A DNA stretch of 64,000 nt from JBKQVT01 sp963727245 (lineage in GTDB: Bacteria; Planctomycetota; Planctomycetia; Pirellulales; Thermoguttaceae). The notes below the pieces were generated by a model, which did no database searches, was not told the origin of the DNA, and worked only from the letters and a program-made list of their open reading frames with translations. A program made the position numbers and the translations under genes. The stretch covers positions 1 through 64,000 of the forward strand of contig CAVSFO010000015.1 in the NCBI GenBank assembly GCA_963727245.1. The letters are read 5' to 3'. Each line of letters starts with the position of its first letter. Position 1 is the first letter of the stretch. Below are positions 7,012 through 16,204 of this stretch, one piece after another.

Positions 7012-8784
7012 ATGCACATAACGAGAAATGCGTTCTTGCTGCCCCCGTTGCGGGTGTGGCTGGCCAGCGTGCCGCTGCTGGTCTTGAAACAGTTGCCCTT
7101 GTGGCTGATGCCCCTGCTGGTGTGCCAAGTCATCAATGCGGCGGTGTCGGCTGATGAACACGTCGCCGGGCGTCTGGCCATGTTTAGCGGTGGCATGGTT
7201 ATGCTGCTGGTTGTGGGAGCAGCAGCAGGACAACTCCTCGGCGCGCTGCTGAGCACCAGTTCGCGACGAGGCGAGAGCCGCCTCCGCATGGCCCTGGTCG
7301 CCAAGCTGCACGAGTTGTCGGCTTCCTTCCACGACAATGCCTCCGCCGGCGCGCTGCACGTCAAGGTCCTCAAGGACGCCTCGACCATCCAAGGATTTCA
7401 GGCCCAGGTCGTCACCGCGACCATGGAGGCGCTGTGCATGGCCGCGGTGGCGATGCTCGCCCCGGTGCTTTGCGGCCGGGGCGTCGTCGTGCTCCTCTAT
7501 CTGGCCGCGGCGCCGCTGCTGGTTGCCGTGAAGCGGTTGTTCGACAAAGGCTTTCGCCACAACGTGCGCGTCTATCGCGAAACGCTGGAGCGGATGTCTT
7601 CGCGGCTGGGGGAGATGCTCGATATGATCCCCCTGGCGCGTGCGCACGGCGTCCAGCGGGCAGAAATGGCGATGCTCGACGAGAGAATCCAGGACGCCGA
7701 GCAGTGTGGCCATCAGATGGACCTGTCGCTTTCGCGCTACAACGGCCTGCTCATGGTGACCATGCAGATCGCCTTTACGGCGTCGCTCGGACTGGCCGGT
7801 TGGTTCGCGTCGCGGAGGACGATCTCGCCGGGCGAAATCACCATGTACTGCACCTACTTCATGTTGCTCACCGGCGCGGTGTCGGCCCTGATGGCGCAGT
7901 ATCCGGCACTGACCGGCGCCAGGGAGGCCGTCCGCTCCATCCGCGAAGTTCTCGATTGCCGGGACGTCGAGCCCAACGAGGGTCGCATCGCGGTCCAGTC
8001 CGTGGAAGGGGCAGTCCGCTTCGAGGGCGTGGAGTTTTCCTATCCGGGCCTGAGCGCGCCGGCAGTGTCCGACTTGAACCTGGCGGTGCGCCCGGGGGAA
8101 ACCATCGCCGTGGTGGGACGGTCGGGCGCCGGCAAAAGCACCCTGATGAGTCTCGTCATCGGCTTTCGGCGGCCGACCTCCGGCAGAATCCTCCTCAACG
8201 GAGTCGATATGGCGACGCTCGACTTGCGGACCTTCAGACGCTTCTTGTCCTTGGTCCCGCAGAACGTGGCCCTCCACTGCGGCAGCATTCGAGAGAATAT
8301 CCTCTTCGGCATGGCGGAGGTGCGCGATGAGACGCTCGATGCGGCAATTCGCATGGCGAACGTCGCGGAATTCGTGGAACGCCTGCCCAGAGGGTTGGAT
8401 ACGCTGGTCGGGGAGAGCGGCGCCAAGCTCTCCGCCGGGCAACGCCAGCGAATCGCCATCGCGCGTGCCATGGTGCGCAATCCGAAGGTCCTCATCCTCG
8501 ACGAGGCGGCATCCTCGTTGGATCCGATCTCGGAGGGACTCGTTCGCGAAGCCGTCACGAAGGCGTCGCGCGGCCGGACAACATTCATCGTGGCACACTC
8601 GGTGTCGAGCGTTCGCCATGCCGATCGGATCGTGGTCATGAAACATGGCAAAATCGTCGAGGCAGGGAGTTATGACGAGCTCTCCTGCCACGAGAGCGAA
8701 TTCGTGCGGATCTTTGCTCCGCAACGACGCTGCCTTGACATCGGTTGCGAACTGACGCCGTCCGAAATGAGCGTCCGTTCCTAA
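7012..8784 (+). CDS. ABC transporter, fused permease/ATPase (peptide exporter type)
   Basis: This 590-residue half-transporter has an N-terminal membrane domain of about six helices (roughly residues 10-300) and a C-terminal nucleotide-binding domain. Walker A is GRSGAGKST (369-377), the signature LSAGQ lies at 473-477, and Walker B is ILDE with Asp497/Glu498; the H-loop is in VAHSVSS. No N-terminal C39 peptidase domain is present, so any leader or follower removal must be done elsewhere. The ATG at 7012 is preferred over an upstream TTG because GAGGTG at 7000-7005 is correctly spaced. It follows the two Cys-rich peptide genes and probably exports their products, although multidrug or lipid export is possible. 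Confidence 0.9.
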   Translation: MHITRNAFLLPPLRVWLASVPLLVLKQLPLWLMPLLVCQVINAAVSADEHVAGRLAMFSGGMVMLLVVGAAAGQLLGALLSTSSRRGESRLRMALVAKLHELSASFHDNASAGALHVKVLKDASTIQGFQAQVVTATMEALCMAAVAMLAPVLCGRGVVVLLYLAAAPLLVAVKRLFDKGFRHNVRVYRETLERMSSRLGEMLDMIPLARAHGVQRAEMAMLDERIQDAEQCGHQMDLSLSRYNGLLMVTMQIAFTASLGLAGWFASRRTISPGEITMYCTYFMLLTGAVSALMAQYPALTGAREAVRSIREVLDCRDVEPNEGRIAVQSVEGAVRFEGVEFSYPGLSAPAVSDLNLAVRPGETIAVVGRSGAGKSTLMSLVIGFRRPTSGRILLNGVDMATLDLRTFRRFLSLVPQNVALHCGSIRENILFGMAEVRDETLDAAIRMANVAEFVERLPRGLDTLVGESGAKLSAGQRQRIAIARAMVRNPKVLILDEAASSLDPISEGLVREAVTKASRGRTTFIVAHSVSSVRHADRIVVMKHGKIVEAGSYDELSCHESEFVRIFAPQRRCLDIGCELTPSEMSVRS

Positions 8785-8841
8785 GTACTCCGGCACGTAG
8801 TCTTCGCGGATCGCCAGCCCCCAAGGATAGAGACGGAATAC

Positions 8842-8910
8842 GGGGTCGGGAGTCTTTGTTTGTGACACCATGGAATGCAGGCTTGTGCAAAAGACACTCG
8901 ACCCCTTTGT
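8842..8910. repeat. REP-like palindrome associated with the RAYT
   Basis: The left arm GGGGTCGGGAGTCTTTG pairs imperfectly with the right arm GTGCAAAAGACACTCGACCCC. A related half-site, TACAGACTCCTGACCCCC, lies just past the RAYT gene at 10081-10104. A REP family next to its RAYT is the expected arrangement. Confidence 0.65.
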
Positions 8911-8936
8911 CCGCCCTCAAGTGAAGGAGTAGAAGT

Positions 8937-9383
8937 ATGTCGCCATCACCCGACGTCGGCGTCGTGAACCTGGCAAGTCCCTATGCGGTCGGCGACGCGG
9001 CGGAGCGCGTCGTGCGCGTCCTGGAGCAGGCCGGCATGACCATCTTCGCACGAATCGATCAGCAGGGCGCGGCGCAGGCGGCAGGGCTGACGATGCGGCC
9101 CATGATACTGATGCTTTTCGGCAACCCGCGGGGCGGCACCCCGCTGATGCAGTCGTATCCGACGTTGGCAATCGACCTCCCGCTCAAGGCACTGGTGTGG
9201 GAAGACGCCCTCGGGCGAGTGTGGGTCAGTACGAACAGTCCCGAGTACATGCAGCGGCGGCATGGCCTTGCCGAGACCCCATTCGCCGGGGCGCCGCGGC
9301 TCCTGGCCCGGGCGTGGAGGCGAGCCGGACGGAATAAGGGGCCGGGACTCCCGGTTCTTGACAAAACGGCGGGCAACTGGTAG
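8937..9383 (+). CDS. DUF302 family protein
   Basis: This 148-residue protein has the DUF302 core: an N-terminal strand-helix, then MRPMILMLFGNPRGGTPLMQ, YPTLAIDLPLKALVWED and a VWVSTNSPEYMQRRHGL ending. The biochemical role of the family is unknown; members are often fused to or neighbour redox and metal-related genes. The start ATG follows AAGGAG (8924-8929). The last ~30 residues after the domain are basic and run into sequence just upstream of the RAYT, so they may be a non-native extension. It probably belongs to the RiPP locus by position only. Confidence 0.85.
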   Translation: MSPSPDVGVVNLASPYAVGDAAERVVRVLEQAGMTIFARIDQQGAAQAAGLTMRPMILMLFGNPRGGTPLMQSYPTLAIDLPLKALVWEDALGRVWVSTNSPEYMQRRHGLAETPFAGAPRLLARAWRRAGRNKGPGLPVLDKTAGNW

Positions 9384-9392
9384 ATTCTGCTC

Positions 9393-10070
9393 ATGCCACA
9401 ACCCATGCGGATTGCCAGCGGCGGATTTGCCTACCACGTCCTCAATCGGGCCGTGGGGCGAAGCCGCATTTTCGCCAAGCCGCGCGACTACGAAGCCTTC
9501 GAGGCGGTCATCGCCGAGGCGAAAGGCCGGCTGCCGATGCGGCTGCTGGCCTGGTGCGTGATGCCCACGCACTGGCATCTCGTCCTCTGGCCGCGCGGCG
9601 ACGGCGACCTGTCCGAGTTCATGCGCTGGCTGACGGTGACGCACACGCAGCGCTGGCACGCGGCGCACGGCACGGCGGGCAGCGGCCCGCTCTACCAGGG
9701 CCGCTTCCGGTCGTTCCCCATCCAAGCGGACGAGCACCTGTTGGCGGTGTTGCGGTACGTGGAGCGGAACCCGTTGCGGGCCAAGCTGGTCCGGCAGGCC
9801 GATGCCTGGCGATGGTCGAGCTTGTGGCGTCGCGTCCACGGCGACGAGGGCAAGCTTTTGGACGCCGGGCCCGTGGCGCTTCCCCGGCGTTGGCAAGAGC
9901 ACGTGCAAGCGCCGCAGACGGAGGCGGAGCTGGAGGCGTTGCAACGCGCCGTGCTGCGCGGCGCACCCTTCGGCGAGACGGCGTGGCAGAAGCGGACGGC
10001 GAAGCGGTTGGGCTTGCAGTCCACGTTGCGCCCCCGCGGCCGGCCGGGGAAATTGCAGCCTGCGGAGTGA
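9393..10070 (+). CDS. REP-associated tyrosine transposase (RAYT, Y1 HUH)
   Basis: A single-strand-specific HUH endonuclease of the IS200-like Y1 family. The metal-binding HWH lies at residues 60-62 (context MPTHWHLVLWP), and the catalytic tyrosine is Tyr122 in RYVERNPLRAKLV. Length (225 residues) and the YQGRF block match RAYTs. There are no IS200/IS605 ends or a TnpB partner. Palindromic REP-like elements sit on both sides (8842-8910 and a half-site at 10081-10104). It is a plausible source of at least one of the many REP families in this window. Confidence 0.92.
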   Translation: MPQPMRIASGGFAYHVLNRAVGRSRIFAKPRDYEAFEAVIAEAKGRLPMRLLAWCVMPTHWHLVLWPRGDGDLSEFMRWLTVTHTQRWHAAHGTAGSGPLYQGRFRSFPIQADEHLLAVLRYVERNPLRAKLVRQADAWRWSSLWRRVHGDEGKLLDAGPVALPRRWQEHVQAPQTEAELEALQRAVLRGAPFGETAWQKRTAKRLGLQSTLRPRGRPGKLQPAE

Positions 10071-10080
10071 TCGACGCCAA

Positions 10081-10104
10081 TTACAGACTCCTGACCCCCT
10101 TTTT
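10081..10104. repeat. RAYT-associated REP half-site
   Basis: TTACAGACTCCTGACCCCC followed by a T run. It is the inverted counterpart of the GGGGTCGGGAGTCTTTG arm at 8842, and lies 10 bp past the RAYT stop codon. Confidence 0.55.
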
Positions 10105-10109
10105 AACGT

Positions 10110-10301
10110 ATGGCAGAACCGAGCACGACTGGAAAATACCCGCTGACGGTCTATCTTTCCGCCGACGTGGCCAAGCGGCTGATGGCGGCAGCGGAGGCGC
10201 AGCGGCGGACGCCGGCGGACCTGGCCGTCGACATGCTGGACCGGAACTTGCCCCGCCTGCCGCCCGCCGGCACGTCCAAGGGCAAGATTCCATATACGTA
10301 G
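10110..10301 (+). CDS. Small ribbon-helix-helix-like protein
   Basis: A 63-residue protein whose centre (YPLTVYLSADVAKRLMAAAE, then a second helix with DLAVDMLDRN) fits an Arc/CopG ribbon-helix-helix fold: a short strand followed by two helices. No good RBS precedes the ATG and no toxin partner is visible, so it may be an orphan antitoxin-like regulator or a chance frame downstream of the RAYT. Confidence 0.4.
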   Translation: MAEPSTTGKYPLTVYLSADVAKRLMAAAEAQRRTPADLAVDMLDRNLPRLPPAGTSKGKIPYT

Positions 10302-10330
10302 GGGCCAGGGGCCGGGGGCCAGGGAGAAGA

Positions 10331-10425
10331 AGCGAGCCCCGGGCGTAAGCCCGGGGATGACGTCAACCCGCCGCTTGGCGTTGGGAGTCCGTGCGCACAT
10401 CCCCGGGCTTACGCCCGGGGCTCGT
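10331..10425. repeat. CCCCGGGCGTAAGCCCGGGG palindromic pair
   Basis: Two inverted copies of a near-perfect palindrome (GAGCCCCGGGCGTAAGCCCG at 10334 onward, and its inverse at 10399-10423) are separated by about 45 bp. This is a REPIN-like arrangement. A single diverged arm of the same family is at 52463-52490. Confidence 0.88.
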
Positions 10426-10468
10426 CAGGTGTGCGGCCACACGCAATCATGCAAGGTCATTTCGAGCA

Positions 10469-11668
10469 ATGAGCGCAGCAAACCCAGGCCGCATCTTGAC
10501 GATGAACAGCGGCTCGTCGAGCCTCAAGTATTCGCTCTTCCACATGGGCGACGGGGAGAGCCGCGTGCTGGCGGGCGAGATCGAGCGGATCGGCCTGCGC
10601 GGCGGCGTCTTTCGCATGCGCGACGCCGGCGGCGACGACGGTCGTGGAAGAGCATCCCGAGCTGCCCGACCACGAGGCGGCCCTGCGGACGCTGCTGGGC
10701 TGCGCTGGACAAGCGGTTTCCCGGCCATCAGTTGGACGCCGTGGGCCATCGCGTGGTGCACGGCGGCGTGAATTATAGCCAGCCCTGCCCGATCACGCCG
10801 GAGTTGTTGATCGCCCTGGACGAGATCGTCCGCCTGGCGCCCGAGCATCTGCCGCACGAGTTGAAGGCCATTCGGGCGGTGCAGCAGAACTATCCCGGCC
10901 TGGCGCAGGTCGCCTGCTTCGACACCGCCTTCCATCGCCACATGCCCGAGCTGGCGCAGCGCTATCCGCTGGTGCGGAGTCTCTGGCACGAAGGGGTGCG
11001 GCGCTACGGCTTTCACGGTCTCTCCTACGAGTATATTATCGGGAACCTCAAGGCGGTGGCGGGGGCCGAGGCGGCCGACGGCCGGCGTGATCATCGCCCA
11101 CCTGGGAAACGGCGCCAGCATGGCGGCCGTGCTGGGCGGCCGCAGCATCGACACCACGATGGGCTTTACGCCCGCCGGCGGCCTGATGATGGGCACCCGC
11201 TCCGGCGACCTCGATCCCGGCGTGCTCGTCTATTTGCTGGTGGAGAAGGGCCGCACGCCGGCCACCGTCGACTACTTGGTGAACCAGCGTTCCGGGCTGA
11301 TCGGCGTCTCGGGCAGCAGCTCGGACGTCCGCGACCTGCTGGGCCGCGAGGCCGACGATCCGCACGCCGCCCAGGCCGTCGAGTTGTATTGTTACCAGGC
11401 GCGAAAATTTCTCGGCGCGCTGGCGGCCGTGCTGGGCGGATTGGACACGCTGGTCTTCACCGCCGGGGTCGGCACGTATGCCCCCAGCATCCGCCAGCGC
11501 ATCTGCCGGGACATGGAGTTTCTCGGCATCCGCCTGGACGCCGGCCTCAACGCGGCCAATGCGGCGGTGATCAGCGGCCCGCAGAGTCCGGTCACGGTGC
11601 GGGTCATGAAGACCGACGAGGAATTGATCATCGCCCGGCACACGTGGCATATCCTCAGCCAACAGTAA
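10469..11668 (+). CDS. ackA: Acetate kinase (three frameshifts)
   Basis: Converts acetyl phosphate and ADP to acetate and ATP. The ILTMNSGSSSLKYSLF N-terminus, VGHRVVHGG, YGFHGLSYEYI, IIAHLGNGASM, DTTMGFTPAGGLMMGTRSGD and VFTAGVGTYAP blocks are all characteristic, and the total span (400 codons) matches the family. They fall in successive frames, with switches near 10637, 10701 and 11075, each consistent with one extra base; together they restore the frame. It lies 14 bp upstream of phosphoketolase, which supplies its substrate. Three independent indels in one otherwise conserved gene point to sequence errors rather than decay. Confidence 0.9.
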
Positions 11669-11682
11669 GGAGTTTCCCCCCC

Positions 11683-14055
11683 ATGGACCAAGCCGTTTCC
11701 GCCGAACTGTTGAAGAAGGTCGACGCCTACTGGCGGGCCGCCAACTACCTGTCCGTCGGACAGATCTATCTCTACGACAATCCGCTGCTGAAGGAGCCGC
11801 TGCGGCACGAGCACATCAAGCCGCGGCTGCTGGGCCATTGGGGCACCACGCCGGGACTGAACTTCATCTACGCCCACCTCAACCGCGTCATCAAGCAGTA
11901 CGACCTGAACGTCATCTACGTGGCCGGTCCGGGACACGGCGCCCCGGGAGTGCTGGCCAACGTCTATCTCGAAGGCACGTACAGCGAGGTCTATCCGAAC
12001 ATCTCCCAGGACGCGGCCGGCATGAAGCGGCTCTTTACGCAGTTCTCGTTTCCCGGCGGCATTCCCAGCCACGCCGCCCCCGAAACGCCCGGCTCGATCC
12101 ATGAAGGGGGCGAGCTGGGCTACTCGCTGTCGCACGCCTACGGCGCGGTGCTCGACAATCCCGATCTGCTGGCGGCCTGCGTCGTCGGCGACGGCGAGGC
12201 CGAGACCGGTCCGGCGGCCACCGGCTGGCATTCCAACAAGTTTCTCAATCCCATCCACGACGGTGCGGTGCTTCCCATCCTGCACTTGAACGGATACAAG
12301 ATCGCCGGCCCGACCGTGCTGGCGCGGATCAGCCACGAGGAACTCGACGATCTGCTGCGCGGCTACGGATACGCGCCCTATTTCGTCGAGGGCGACCAGC
12401 CGGAGACGATGCACCAGCTGATGGCCGCCACGCTGGACCGCGTCGTGGCCGAGATCAAGCGGATTCAGGCCGAGGCCCGCAGCAAGGGATTTACCGGCCA
12501 TCCCCGCTGGCCGATGATCGTGCTGCGGACGCCCAAGGGCTGGACGGGGCCGAAAGTGGTCGACGGCCTGCCGGTCGAGGGGACATTCCGGGCGCACCAG
12601 GTGCCGATTGCGGACATGGACAAGCCCGAGCACGTCAAGCTCCTGGAGAGCTGGATGTTGAGTTACCGGCCGGAGGAGCTGTTCGACGCCGCCGGCCGGC
12701 TGCAGCCGGAGTTGGCGGAGTTGGCCCCCAAGGGCGTCCGCCGCATGGGCGCGAACCCCCATGCCAACGGCGGCCTCCTGCTGCGCGAGCTGCGCATGCC
12801 CGATTTCCGCCAGTACGCGGTCGACGTGCCGGCGCCGGGGCGGTGCGGGCCGAGGCCACGCGCGTGCAAGGCCAGCTCATCCGCGACGTGATGAACCTGA
12901 ACGCCGAAAGCCACAACTTCCGCATCTTCAGCCCCGACGAAACCAATTCCAACCGCTGGCAGGCGGTCTTCGACGACACCAACCGCCAGTTCGACGCCGA
13001 GATCCTGCCCGGCGACGACCACGTCGCCCTCTCGGGCCGCGTCATGGAAATGCTCAGCGAGCACCAGTGCCAGGGCTGGCTGGAGGGCTATCTCCTGACC
13101 GGCCGGCACGGCTTCTTCTCCTGCTACGAGGCGTTCATTCACATCATCGATTCGATGTTCAATCAGCACGCCAAGTGGCTCAAGACGACCCGCGGCATCC
13201 CCTGGCGGCGGCCCGTCGCCTCGCTCAACTATCTGCTCACCTCGCACGTCTGGCGGCAGGACCACAACGGCTTCAGCCACCAGGACCCGGGCTTCATCGA
13301 TCACGTGGTCAACAAGAAGGCGGAGGTGATTCGCGTCTATCTGCCGCCCGACGCCAACACGCTCTTGAGCGTCACCGACCACTGCCTCCGCAGCCGCAAC
13401 TACGTCAACGTGATCGTGGCCGGCAAGCAGCCGGAGCACCAGTGGCTCGACATGGACCAGGCGATCAAGCACTGCACGGCGGGCATCGGCATCTGGCCCT
13501 GGGCCAGCAACGACGCCGGCGGCCGCGCCGGACGTGGTCATGGCCTGCTGCGGCGACGTGCCCACGCTGGAGACGCTGGCCGCCGTCGATCTGCTGCGCC
13601 GGCACGTCCCGGAGTTGAAGATTCGGGTGGTCAACGTCGTCGACCTGATGCGATTGCAGCCGGCCAGCGAGCATCCGCACGGACTGAGCGACGTCGATTT
13701 CGACGACCTGTTCACGCCCGACCGGCCGATCATCTTCGCCTTTCACGGCTATCCGACGCTGATCCACCGGCTGACGTATCGGCGCACGAACCATCGCAAC
13801 CTGCACGTCCGCGGCTACAAGGAGGAGGGGACGACGACCACGCCGTTCGACATGGCGGTGATGAACGATCTCGACCGGTTTCACCTGGTGTGCGACGTGA
13901 TGGACCGCGTGCCGGCGGCCGCGGCGAAGGCGGCCTACGTGAAGCAGGCGATGCGCGACAAGCTGGTCGAGCACAAGCAATATATTGTCCGCTACGGCGA
14001 GGACATGCCGGAGATCCGCGATTGGAAGTGGCCGGGGGCGAGTGGGGCGCATTGA
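11683..14055 (+). CDS. xfp: Xylulose-5-phosphate/fructose-6-phosphate phosphoketolase (two frameshifts)
   Basis: ThDP-dependent enzyme cleaving xylulose-5-P (and/or fructose-6-P) to acetyl phosphate plus an aldose phosphate. Diagnostic stretches are YLSVGQIYLYDNPLL, GPGHGAPGVLANVYLEGTY, HEGGELGYSLSHAYGA, GDGEAETGP, SHQDPGFIDHV and FHGYPTLIH. The 2373-bp span (about 790 residues) is the usual length. The frame changes near 12840 (one G missing from a G run) and near 13515 (one extra base), which cancel. The RBS TAAGGAG overlaps the ackA stop region, 10 bp before the ATG, so ackA-xfp is an operon that yields ATP from acetyl phosphate. Confidence 0.93.
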
Positions 14056-14087
14056 CCGGAAGCGTGGCAGCCGGCGAAAAAGTTCTC

Positions 14088-14226
14088 GCGCAGAGTCGCC
14101 AAGCGCAGAGCCGCCAAGGAGGGAAACCTGGTTGGGGAAGCGAATGCGCGTGGGCGCAATCCGAGCTTCCGCTTCTTCTTGTTCGTACCTTTGCGCCCTT
14201 GCGGCTCCGCGCCTTTGCGTGAGATA
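14088..14226. repeat. Inverted repeat of the CGCAGAG / CTCTGCG family
   Basis: The left arm (TTCTCGCGCAGAGTCGCCAA and onward) and the right arm (CCTTGCGGCTCCGCGCCTTT, ending GCGTGAGA) form a long imperfect inverted repeat of ~139 bp. Related arms occur at 14826, 55916, 56316 and 57640. Confidence 0.75.
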
Positions 14227-14306
14227 TTCCGCGCCGGGCCGCGCCCGCCCGAGGGCTGATTTACGTCGAGTGCAAGCACACTTCTTTTCCGAAGGGAGAA
14301 TGACCG

Positions 14307-14822
14307 ATGAACCGACGCTTTCTTATCGCCGTTTTGCTGCTGCTGGCCGCCGGGCCCGTGCACGGCGACCAGTCGAAAACTCCCGGCCCGGCGATTCCAC
14401 AACTGGGTCCGCTGCCTCCCAGGGGGCCGATACCGGAACTGGGCATGGGCATGCTCCGTGACCATGGAATGCTCGAGATCGAGGATGTCGTCACCAGGGC
14501 TGTGCGGGAAACGAGACAGCGGGACACCGTTGTCAACGAGCTCGACCCATTGGGCGTCCCGGTGCAACGGGTGCGGACGACCACCGAACAGTTCGTCCGT
14601 TACGTCCCCGAGCGGAGGGTCAAGCAGGTCGGGGCGGGCGATTACTGGGTGTTTCAGGACGGCAAACTGCTGGACGCCAAGGCGGCCGCGAAGTTGCTGG
14701 CCCATTCCACGCCCATCTTGTTCGCCCGCTTCGAGAAGCCCAACGAGCAATTCGACCCGTTCTATCTCCAGTTTTTCAAGCCGGCGGTGGTGATCGTGGG
14801 CTTTGCCTATCCGGGGCCTTGA
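14307..14822 (+). CDS. Hypothetical secreted protein
   Basis: A 171-residue protein with a clear signal peptide (hydrophobic residues 6-16, VHGDQ near the cleavage site) and a Pro-rich segment (GPLPPRGPIPELG). The mature domain has no motif I know; it contains short beta-strand-like blocks such as RVRTTTEQFVRYVPERRVKQ. The ATG follows AAGGGAGAATGACCG, giving a reasonable RBS. It lies between the phosphoketolase operon and an LRR gene, separated from both by repeats. Confidence 0.65.
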   Translation: MNRRFLIAVLLLLAAGPVHGDQSKTPGPAIPQLGPLPPRGPIPELGMGMLRDHGMLEIEDVVTRAVRETRQRDTVVNELDPLGVPVQRVRTTTEQFVRYVPERRVKQVGAGDYWVFQDGKLLDAKAAAKLLAHSTPILFARFEKPNEQFDPFYLQFFKPAVVIVGFAYPGP

Positions 14823-14825
14823 ATG

Positions 14826-14866
14826 CCTGTGCGCCCTTGCGGCTTGGCGTCTTTGCGTGAGATTGC
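14826..14866. repeat. Single arm of the CTCTGCG-type repeat
   Basis: CTGTGCGCCCTTGCGGCTTG followed by GCGTCTTTGCGTGAGATTGC matches the right arm of the 14088-14226 element. An equivalent arm precedes the paralogous LRR gene at 56382. Confidence 0.6.
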
Positions 14867-14975
14867 ACGCGCCGTGCCCTTGGTTATGGTTCGTCCCGCT
14901 TGAACTGATCGTGGCTCGCCAAAGCCGGGCGTTTTCCCACTGCCTTTCGGGGGCAAAACCGGGTATACTGTCGCC

Positions 14976-16142
14976 ATGGACGACGCCCCGACACCTCGTT
15001 GGTATCACCTCACGCCCGATCGCGCCGTGGTCGGACTGCTGGCCATCGAAGGTTTTCTGATTCTGTCCGAGCGGTTCGACTGGTTCGCCTTCCATCAGTA
15101 CAAGGGCTGGATTGCCCTGGCCGGCATGGCGAGCCTGGGGCTGGCGATGTTCCTGATGCTGCTCTGGTTCCTCGCCGCCTGGCTCTTCCGCCGCCGCTTC
15201 CAATTCAGCATGCGCTCGTTGCTCCTGCTGATGGTAATCGTCGCCATCGCGTGCAGTTGGCCGGCGGAGGCGTGGAAACAGCGGCAACTGGCCGAGGAGA
15301 TTGCCAACGCCGGCGGGCGGGTGTTTTATGATTATCAACTCGATCCCAGCGGCCGTTCGATGCCCACGGCCACGCCGCCAGGGCCGCCGTGGCTGCGCAA
15401 GCTGGGGGGCGACGACCTCTTCGCGACCGTGACGAGGCTCGAGGTTCAAAACCGCTCCGAACTCGGCGACGCGGAGATGGACGCGGTCAGGCGATTCCCC
15501 CAACTCCAATGGCTGGACCTCAACTGGACCCGGCTCAGCGACGCCGGGTTGGAACGCCTCCGAGGTCTGACCCGGCTCGAAGTGCTGGTGCTCCGCCACA
15601 CCCGGATTACCGACGCCGGGCTCGAAAGCCTCCGGCGATTGACGCGGCTCAAATCGCTGGACCTCAACGGCACCAACGTGACCGACGCCGGGCTGCAATG
15701 CCTCCAGGGCTTGCCCCAGCTCCAAACGCTCGATCTCGGCTGGACCAAAATCACGGACGCCGGGCTCGCGCAGCTCCGGGGGCTCGCGCAACTCCAGGAA
15801 CTCAACCTCGGCGGCACCAAGATCGGCGATGCCGGGCTGGAACATCTCCAGGCGCTCGGCCAACTCCAAATCCTCTACCTCGACGGCACGAAATTAAGCG
15901 ACGCCGGACTGAAGAACCTCGCAGGATTGAGCCGGCTGCAATGGCTGTTTCTCGCCCGCACCAAGATCGGCGACGCCGGGCTGCGACACCTCCGAGGATT
16001 GACCCGACTCCAAGGGCTGGACCTCGGCGACGCCAAGGTGAGCGCGGCCGGGCTGGAACACCTCAAGGGGTTGACGCAACTCAGGGAAATTTTTCTTCAC
16101 GGCACCAAAGTCACCGCAGCCGGCGCAGCGGAACTCCAGTAG
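14976..16142 (+). CDS. Membrane-anchored leucine-rich-repeat protein
   Basis: A 388-residue protein. Residues 15-35, 45-70 and 78-95 form hydrophobic segments (LGLAMFLMLLWFLAAWLFRR is diagnostic), followed by a soluble domain of about nine 24-residue leucine-rich repeats of the pattern LQxLDLxxTxITDAGLxxLxGLTR. This is the planctomycete ribonuclease-inhibitor/GALA-like LRR type, probably a protein-binding scaffold facing the periplasm or outside. The N-terminal membrane module is nearly the same as that of the protein at 56382-57578, so the two are paralogues. The ATG at 14976 is preceded by a GGTATACTGTC sequence, but no strong RBS is seen. Confidence 0.85.
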   Translation: MDDAPTPRWYHLTPDRAVVGLLAIEGFLILSERFDWFAFHQYKGWIALAGMASLGLAMFLMLLWFLAAWLFRRRFQFSMRSLLLLMVIVAIACSWPAEAWKQRQLAEEIANAGGRVFYDYQLDPSGRSMPTATPPGPPWLRKLGGDDLFATVTRLEVQNRSELGDAEMDAVRRFPQLQWLDLNWTRLSDAGLERLRGLTRLEVLVLRHTRITDAGLESLRRLTRLKSLDLNGTNVTDAGLQCLQGLPQLQTLDLGWTKITDAGLAQLRGLAQLQELNLGGTKIGDAGLEHLQALGQLQILYLDGTKLSDAGLKNLAGLSRLQWLFLARTKIGDAGLRHLRGLTRLQGLDLGDAKVSAAGLEHLKGLTQLREIFLHGTKVTAAGAAELQ

Positions 16143-16204
16143 GCATTGCCGAACTGCCATATAGAGCGGTAGCCGGGCCAAGGCCCAGCCGCGGGTCCCG
16201 CCCA

